From: Candidatus Falkowbacteria bacterium RIFOXYC2_FULL_48_21
Lineage (GTDB): Bacteria > Patescibacteriota > Patescibacteriia > UBA11705 > JABHMO01
Length of the DNA: 10,146 bases
NCBI GenBank assembly: GCA_001778275.1
Contig: MFGM01000020.1
Location: 1 to 10,146 of the forward strand
Reading direction: 5' to 3'
The notes below the pieces were generated by a model. That model was given only the letters and a program-made list of their open reading frames with translations. It did not search any database and had not been told where the DNA came from. Below, one piece after another: positions 6,347-10,146 of the stretch (the stretch's first letter is position 1; every line of letters begins with the position of its first letter). The translations under genes and the position numbers were made by a program.

Positions 6347-6401
6347 CCATAGTTCCGCTTAAACGGAACGACGCATGATTGCTAGTATAATTACATTAAA
6401 G

Positions 6402-6430
6402 ATACTAGTATAGATTTGAACTCCTGTCAA
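6402..6430 (-). promoter_or_regulatory. Predicted promoter for rplC operon
   Basis: A perfect -35 box TTGACA (minus strand, 6430-6425) is followed, after exactly 17 nt, by TAGTAT (6407-6402), a 4/6 match to the -10 consensus. The start of transcription would be near 6395. The -10 lies in the 10-bp palindrome ATACTAGTAT (6402-6411). A second TATACT lies at 6389-6384 but has no -35 at the right distance. The promoter sits in the 323-nt gap after rpsJ, so rplC and downstream genes can be transcribed apart from tuf-rpsJ. Confidence 0.6.
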
Positions 6431-6468
6431 GAGCTATCGGTGGATAGATTTATTACGGCTAAAATTAG

Positions 6469-6828
6469 CTACATTTTTATCTCCACGTCAACACCGGCCG
6501 GCAGGTTCAAACTCATAAGTGCGTCAATCGTTTTTTGACCGGGATTCAAGATATCAATCAAGCGCTTGTGCACGCGCATCTCATACTGATCGCGCGCGTC
6601 CTTGTGCACAAAGGTCGAACGATTAACGGTGTACTTTTTCTTTTCCACCGGCAAAGGAATCGGCCCCTTGATTGTCGCGCCGGTCCTTTCACCGGCTTCG
6701 ATGATCGTGCGAGTCGATTGATCGATTATCTTGTGATCAAACGCTTTAATCTTGATCCGAATACGTTGCACCGGAGCGACGCCTTCATCCGCTTTCACTT
6801 TTACTTTGGCTTTTTTTTCTTCTGACAT
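6469..6828 (-). CDS. rpsJ: 30S ribosomal protein S10 (NusE)
   Basis: S10 is a 30S head protein; in free form (NusE) it pairs with NusB in antitermination complexes and bridges to NusG. The core is residues 21-119: QRIRIKIKAFDHKIIDQSTR, GATIKGPIPLPVEKKKYTVNR, STFVHKDARDQYEMRVHKR and LPAGVDVEIKM. The family is usually about 102 residues; an extra charged N-terminus (MSEEKKAKVKVKADEGVAPV) accounts for the 119 found. It starts 11 nt after the tuf stop, so it is probably co-transcribed with tuf. Downstream comes a 323-nt gap with its own promoter, an unusual break before rplC. Confidence 0.96.
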   Translation of the reverse strand: MSEEKKAKVKVKADEGVAPVQRIRIKIKAFDHKIIDQSTRTIIEAGERTGATIKGPIPLPVEKKKYTVNRSTFVHKDARDQYEMRVHKRLIDILNPGQKTIDALMSLNLPAGVDVEIKM

Positions 6829-6839
6829 GGTCGTGATGA

Positions 6840-8030
6840 TTATTTAATAATCTTGTTCACGACGCCGGCGCCAACGGTCTTGCCGCCTTCACGAATCGCG
6901 AAACGGCTTTGTTCCTCCAGCGCCACCGGAGTGATAAGCTTCACGTTTAAAATAATGGTATCTCCCGGCATGACCATTTCCGTGCCGGCCGGCAAAGTCA
7001 CCTCGCCGGTCACATCAGTGGTGCGGATATAGAATTGTGGCTTGTAACCGTTGAAAAAAGGTTTGTGACGGCCACCTTCATCTTTTGACAAGATGTAAAC
7101 CTTGCCCTCAAACTCGGTGTGCGGGGTGATGGAACCGGTCTTGGCCAAAACCTGGCCACGCTCCACGTCATCCTTCTTCGTTCCGCGAAGCAATAGTCCG
7201 GCGTTGTCGCCTGCGCGACCTTCGTCCAAGGTCTTATTGAACATTTCAATACCGGTGACAACGCTTTTTTGCGTGTCCCGAAGACCAACGATTTCGATTT
7301 CATCATTTAACTTGATGATGCCTCGTTCGATTCTACCGGTCACTACCGTGCCGCGTCCTTCGATGGAAAAAACATCTTCCACCGGCATAAGAAACGGCTT
7401 GTCAATATCGCGCTTCGGTTCCGGAATAAAGCTGTCCAATGCGACCAAAAGATCATCAATGCACTTGGTGGCTTCCGGATCAGTCGGATTTTCCAAAGCT
7501 TTCAAAGCGGAACCGCGAATAATCGGCGTTTCCTTGCCCGGGAATTCATATTTTGTCAATAAATCACGCACTTCTTCTTCAACCAAATCGATGAGCTCCT
7601 TGTCTTCGACCAAGTCAACCTTGTTCAAGAAAACGATAATAGAAGGCACACCCACCTGACGAGCGAGCAAAATGTGTTCGCGAGTCTGCGGCATCGGTCC
7701 ATCCGTCGCGGCCACAACCAAAATCGCACCGTCCATTTGAGCGGCGCCGGTAATCATGTTCTTGATATAGTCAGCGTGCCCAGGGCAATCCACGTGTGCG
7801 TAATGCCGAGCGTTTGTTTCATATTCGCAATGAGCCGTCGCGATAGTAATACCACGCTCTTTCGATTCCGGAGCTTTATCAAGGTCATCAACACCTTTGT
7901 CTTGCGCCTTGCCGCCGGAAGCGATGAGGTGCTTCATGATCGCCGCGGTCAAAGTGGTTTTGCCATGGTCAACGTGGCCGATTGTGCCGACATTGACGTG
8001 AGGTTTGGTTCTCTGAAATACTTCTGCCAT
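6840..8030 (-). CDS. tuf: Elongation factor Tu
   Basis: EF-Tu brings aminoacyl-tRNA to the ribosomal A site as a ternary complex with GTP. The 396-residue product is full length. The GTPase motifs are intact: GHVDHGKT (18-25), switch I ERGITIATAHCEY, DCPGH (81-85, with the catalytic His85), NKVD (136-139) and SALKA (174-178). Domains II and III follow, ending GGKTVGAGVVNKIIK. The frame opens at 8141, but MAEVFQRTKPHVNVGTIGHV at 8030 is the family start and has GAAGGAG 9 nt upstream. It has its own strong promoter and is followed 11 nt later by rpsJ. Confidence 0.99.
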   Translation of the reverse strand: MAEVFQRTKPHVNVGTIGHVDHGKTTLTAAIMKHLIASGGKAQDKGVDDLDKAPESKERGITIATAHCEYETNARHYAHVDCPGHADYIKNMITGAAQMDGAILVVAATDGPMPQTREHILLARQVGVPSIIVFLNKVDLVEDKELIDLVEEEVRDLLTKYEFPGKETPIIRGSALKALENPTDPEATKCIDDLLVALDSFIPEPKRDIDKPFLMPVEDVFSIEGRGTVVTGRIERGIIKLNDEIEIVGLRDTQKSVVTGIEMFNKTLDEGRAGDNAGLLLRGTKKDDVERGQVLAKTGSITPHTEFEGKVYILSKDEGGRHKPFFNGYKPQFYIRTTDVTGEVTLPAGTEMVMPGDTIILNVKLITPVALEEQSRFAIREGGKTVGAGVVNKIIK

Positions 8031-8039
8031 GTTATTATT

Positions 8040-8046
8040 CTCCTTC
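8040..8046 (-). promoter_or_regulatory. Shine-Dalgarno site of tuf
   Basis: GAAGGAG on the minus strand lies 9 nt before the tuf ATG. It fixes the start at 8030 against the longer open frame. It is the only clear Shine-Dalgarno sequence in front of any gene whose start lies in this window. Confidence 0.8.
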
Positions 8047-8129
8047 GAGCGACCGTTACCGACCCGGCTAAAGCCGAGCCAGAAGCCAGCCGCCAAATTA
8101 ATTATATTATAAACGAAGTAACGTAAAGC

Positions 8130-8157
8130 ATTATAGCACAAAATATTTTAATTGCAA
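8130..8157 (-). promoter_or_regulatory. Predicted strong promoter of tuf
   Basis: On the minus strand, TATAAT (8135-8130) is a perfect -10 box and is preceded by TG at 8138-8137, giving the extended -10 form TGCTATAAT. TTGCAA (8157-8152), a 4/6 match to the -35 consensus, lies 16 nt upstream. Transcription would start near 8123, giving a leader of about 93 nt before tuf. The leader holds a small CGGC/GCCG hairpin near 8076 and ends in the strong ribosome binding site. This makes tuf-rpsJ a unit that can be expressed independently of fusA. Confidence 0.75.
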
Positions 8158-8276
8158 GTGACGGTAAAAATCAACCGGTGATGGGCTTCCTCGCAAAAGA
8201 CGCGTGACGAAAACTCACCACTTGCGATTCAACTCGCTACTTGCACCCACACCCAGAACCCTGTCCCCGCTGGCGC
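8154..8276. repeat. Intergenic stretch with short direct and inverted repeats
   Basis: This part of the 246-nt gap between tuf and the upstream small gene holds no convincing ORF. Two 14-nt copies at 8212-8225 and 8231-8244 (AACTCACCACTTGC and AACTCGCTACTTGC, 12 of 14 identical) are 19 nt apart. The 7-mer GCAAGTG at 8154-8160 is the inverse of CACTTGC at 8219-8225 and overlaps the tuf -35 box. The role is unknown; it resembles the other low-complexity intergenic stretches of the window. Confidence 0.45.
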
Positions 8277-8570
8277 TCACGCCACCGGCTCCAAATAATA
8301 TAAATCATCGCCCGCCTCTTTGTCCTTGCCTTCATCTTCTACGACAAACGAATCCTCGGCCAAGCTAGTCGCGCTTGGCGACACCTCTTCCACGCCCGCG
8401 AAATCAACGTCCGCCCCATCATCGCCGCCCCACTCCGCTCGCGCCAGCAACTTTTCATATTTTTCCAAATCCATTACCACCACGGCGGCATCGGTCGCGC
8501 TATCGCAAACGATCAGTTTGTCGCCGGTGCGTTTGACCAGCTGAAAAATTTTTTCCCAATTGAAATTCAT
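8277..8570 (-). CDS. Small acidic protein, Phd-like N-terminus, function unknown
   Basis: The 97-residue product splits into two parts. Residues 1-45 (WEKIFQLVKRTGDKLIVCDS, then AAVVVMDLEKYEKLLARAE) look like the first half of Phd/YefM antitoxins: a helix, two short strands and the L-x-K-Y-E-K-L-L helix. Residues 46-97 are strongly acidic and probably disordered, ending DDLYYLEPVA. No toxin gene is next to it, and the usual toxin-binding tail of Phd is not recognisable. It sits between fusA and tuf, where most bacteria have no gene. The start at 8570 has no Shine-Dalgarno sequence. Coding is likely from its balanced, protein-like composition; function is unknown. Confidence 0.65.
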   Translation of the reverse strand: MNFNWEKIFQLVKRTGDKLIVCDSATDAAVVVMDLEKYEKLLARAEWGGDDGADVDFAGVEEVSPSATSLAEDSFVVEDEGKDKEAGDDLYYLEPVA

Positions 8571-8578
8571 ATTTGTAT

Positions 8579-8697
8579 GGTTAGGTTGTAGGTTGTAGGA
8601 AGTAGGACTTAAATAGCCTTACGGCTTTGCCGTAATCGCAGTCAAGTAAAAACCATACAGCGTATCCTACAAGCTACTCCCTACTCCCTATCTAACC
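8579..8697. repeat. Imperfect inverted repeat overlapping the fusA stop codon
   Basis: The arm at 8579-8607 starts GGTTAGGTTGTAGG and ends GTAGGA. The arm at 8665-8697 is a related sequence in inverse orientation, running from TCCTAC to TCTAACC. The arms match at both ends but need small gaps between. The right arm includes the last fusA codons and its TAG stop (8688-8697). The G/T/A-rich units recall those of the palindrome before rpsC. The spacing region holds a separate perfect hairpin. Confidence 0.6.
8619..8635. repeat. Perfect 7-bp hairpin downstream of fusA
   Basis: TTACGGC (8619-8625) and GCCGTAA (8629-8635) flank a TTT loop. It lies in the middle of the inverted repeat between fusA and the small acidic gene. 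There is no clear U-tract after it on the minus strand, so it is a weak terminator at best. Confidence 0.65.
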
Positions 8698-10146
8698 GCT
8701 TTTTTCACGGTATTCGCCAGTATTTTTTCCACAACATTATTCGGCGTTTCCGCGTATTTCAAAAATTCCATGTTGTAGCTGCCACGACCCTGCGTCACGG
8801 AACGAAGCTGCGTGGCATAGCCGAACATTTCCGCAAGCGGCACTTCCGCATCAATCACTTTGGCGTTGCCGCGGTCGCGCATTTCCGTAATGGAAGCGCG
8901 ACGCGAGTTCAAATCACCCACCACGTCGCCAAGATATTTTTCCGCGGTAACCACCTCCACTTTCATCACCGGCTCAAGCAAGGCAATGCCTGCCTTCTTC
9001 GCCGCTTCTTGCAAGGCAAATGAACCGGCCATTTTGAACGCCGCCTCCGAAGAGTCAACATCATGGTATGAACCATCGTAAACCGCCACCTCCACGTCGA
9101 TCATGGGATAGCCGGCCAAAACACCGCGATCAAGCGCTTCTTTGGCGCCTTTTTCAATAGCGGAAATAAATTCGCGCGGAATAACACCGCCTTTGACTTC
9201 GTCCACGAATTCAAAACCGGCTCCACGCTCTCGCGGCGTAACGCGCAACCAGCAATGACCATATTGTCCGCGTCCGCCCGACTGTCTGATATATTTTCCT
9301 TCCGCTTCCGCCATTTTTTTCAACGTTTCCTTGTACGCCACCATCGGCCGGCCGGAATTGGCCTCCACGCCGAACTCGCGTTTCATGCGATCAACAATGA
9401 TTTCCAAATGCAATTCACCCATACCGGCGATAATCATCTGCATGGTTTCCTCATCGGTTTTTACGCGAAAAGTCGGATCTTCTTCAGCCAGCTTTTGCAG
9501 CGCCGTGCCCATTTTTTCTTGATCCAATTTCGTCTTCGGCTCGATCGCCATGAAAATAACCGGTTCGGGAAACACAATCTTTTCCAAAATAATTTCTCGC
9601 TTTTCGTCACAAAGCGTGTGGCCGGTAAACGTGCTTTTGAGGCCGATCACCGCCACGATTTCTCCGGCATAACCTTCAGTTATTTCTTCGCGATGATTGG
9701 CATGCATGCGCACCAGTCGGCCGATTCTTTCCCTTTCTCCGTTTGAAGTGTTGACAACATAAGATCCGGCAGACAAAACGCCGGCGTATATTCTGACAAA
9801 ACACAATTTGCCAACATAAGGATCGGTCGCTATTTTGAAAGCCAAACCAACGAACGGTTCGGCATCGGTTGACTTCACTTCGACAGTTTTTTCCGGATCT
9901 TTGGCATCAATCGCCTGCCTCGGCGGCAAGTCAAGCGGCGACGGCAAATAATCAACCACCGCATCGAGCAATCGCTGCACGCCTTTATTTTTCAATGCGC
10001 TACCGACCAAAATCGGCACGATCTTATTCGCAATAACCGCCTTGCGTAGTGTCTTTTTGATTTCCTCAACGCTGATTTCCTCTCCGGCCAGATATTTATT
10101 CATCACCGCCTCATCATTTTCCACCACCGCTTCGACCAATTTCGCC
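8688..10146 (-). CDS. fusA: Elongation factor G, 5' end cut by window
   Basis: EF-G is the GTPase that drives translocation and, with RRF, ribosome recycling. The 485 visible residues run from late in the G domain (VGSALKNKGVQRLLDAVVDY) through domain II (DPYVGKLCFVRIYAG), domain III (MIIAGMGELHLEIIVDRMKR), domain IV (YIRQSGGRGQYGHCWLRV) and domain V. The domain IV tip GSYHDVDSSEAAFKMA, which enters the decoding centre, is intact. The P-loop and start are beyond the right edge; EF-G is usually near 700 residues. The frame is unbroken. The final codons and TAG stop lie inside an inverted repeat. Confidence 0.98.
   Translation of the reverse strand, partial: AKLVEAVVENDEAVMNKYLAGEEISVEEIKKTLRKAVIANKIVPILVGSALKNKGVQRLLDAVVDYLPSPLDLPPRQAIDAKDPEKTVEVKSTDAEPFVGLAFKIATDPYVGKLCFVRIYAGVLSAGSYVVNTSNGERERIGRLVRMHANHREEITEGYAGEIVAVIGLKSTFTGHTLCDEKREIILEKIVFPEPVIFMAIEPKTKLDQEKMGTALQKLAEEDPTFRVKTDEETMQMIIAGMGELHLEIIVDRMKREFGVEANSGRPMVAYKETLKKMAEAEGKYIRQSGGRGQYGHCWLRVTPRERGAGFEFVDEVKGGVIPREFISAIEKGAKEALDRGVLAGYPMIDVEVAVYDGSYHDVDSSEAAFKMAGSFALQEAAKKAGIALLEPVMKVEVVTAEKYLGDVVGDLNSRRASITEMRDRGNAKVIDAEVPLAEMFGYATQLRSVTQGRGSYNMEFLKYAETPNNVVEKILANTVKKAVR

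Larger units (their letters stand above)
6146..6395 (-). promoter_or_regulatory. Long structured leader of rplC
   Basis: About 250 nt separate the predicted transcription start from the rplC start codon. In transcript order it holds a small hairpin GTTCCG/CGGAAC (6352-6369, 6-nt loop), a 55-codon ORF (6346-6179) and a terminator-like hairpin (6198-6162). The segment AAGGCCG (minus strand, 6259-6253) can pair with CGGCCTT in the 3' arm of that hairpin, as an antiterminator would. It can also pair through AAGGC with GCCTT at 6295-6291, though only over 5 bp. This suggests attenuation control of the rplC-rplX unit. No known leader family was recognised, and the folding is by eye. Confidence 0.45.

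Noticed and set aside
8101..8111. Second tuf promoter using overlapping TATAAT boxes
   Set aside because: The AT-rich run matches a -10 twice, but nothing like a -35 box is at the right distance.
8031..8141. 37-residue upstream extension of EF-Tu
   Set aside because: The extension would run through the tuf leader and second AT-rich box; the Shine-Dalgarno site and family start both point to 8030.
8277..8570. Toxin-antitoxin module between fusA and tuf
   Set aside because: Only an antitoxin-like N-terminal half is present, with no adjacent toxin ORF on either strand.
8617..8645. TTGACT as a -35 box for the small acidic gene
   Set aside because: No acceptable -10 lies 16-18 nt downstream; the spacer is occupied by the TTACGGC hairpin.
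333..9746. Many open frames of 60-185 codons on the plus strand
   Set aside because: All but a few lie opposite conserved r-protein, tuf or fusA genes. Their translations show no family pattern and they have no promoter or spacing logic; they are antisense shadows.
1..10146. Alternative genetic code with TGA read as glycine, as in some Patescibacteria
   Set aside because: No in-frame TGA interrupts any conserved protein, and TGA serves as the stop of the small acidic gene.

Overview
The window is one long block of translation genes, all read from the minus strand. In transcription order (right to left) they are: fusA (5' end outside the window), a small acidic protein of unknown function, tuf, rpsJ, rplC, rplD, rplW, rplB, rpsS, rplV, rpsC, rplP, rpmC, rpsQ, rplN and rplX (3' end outside the window). 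This is the classic bacterial str-S10-spc gene order, with one extra gene between fusA and tuf. I see no convincing gene on the plus strand, no RNA gene, no mobile element and no CRISPR array.

The sequence best fits a member of the Candidate Phyla Radiation (Patescibacteria), probably Parcubacteria-like. The reasons are: bacterial-type r-proteins with unusual low-complexity terminal extensions (S10 N-terminus, L3 C-terminus, L23 N-terminus, S19 C-terminus and an 86-residue L22 C-terminus); nearly every start codon preceded by an AT-rich stretch such as AATAAT instead of a Shine-Dalgarno sequence; moderate GC; short purine- or pyrimidine-biased inverted repeats between genes; and a small Phd-like acidic protein next to tuf. 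This assignment is inference. No TGA codon interrupts any of the conserved proteins, so the standard bacterial code fits.

Region by region: 10146-8688 holds the C-terminal two thirds of EF-G. 8687-8571 is an imperfect inverted repeat with a perfect 7-bp hairpin near its middle. 8570-8277 is the unknown acidic protein. 8276-8031 is a non-coding stretch with a strong extended -10 promoter and a good ribosome binding site for tuf. 8030-6469 holds tuf and rpsJ. 6468-6146 is the most interesting stretch: a promoter with a perfect -35 box, about 250 nt of leader containing a 55-codon ORF, and a perfect 13-bp terminator-like hairpin ending only 16 nt before the rplC start. From 6145 to 1, eleven complete r-protein genes and partial rplX follow with mostly tiny gaps. 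The exceptions are a hairpin between rplW and rplB and a 116-nt near-palindrome between rplV and rpsC.

The genes supply the two GTP-dependent elongation factors and the proteins that build the 50S core, the tunnel exit (L22, L23, L24, L29) and the 30S head (S3, S10, S19). The promoters suggest at least two internal transcription units: tuf-rpsJ, and rplC through rplX and beyond. The rplC leader hairpin is a candidate point of control. Apart from that leader, the small protein and the intergenic palindromes, this is an ordinary, well-conserved region.
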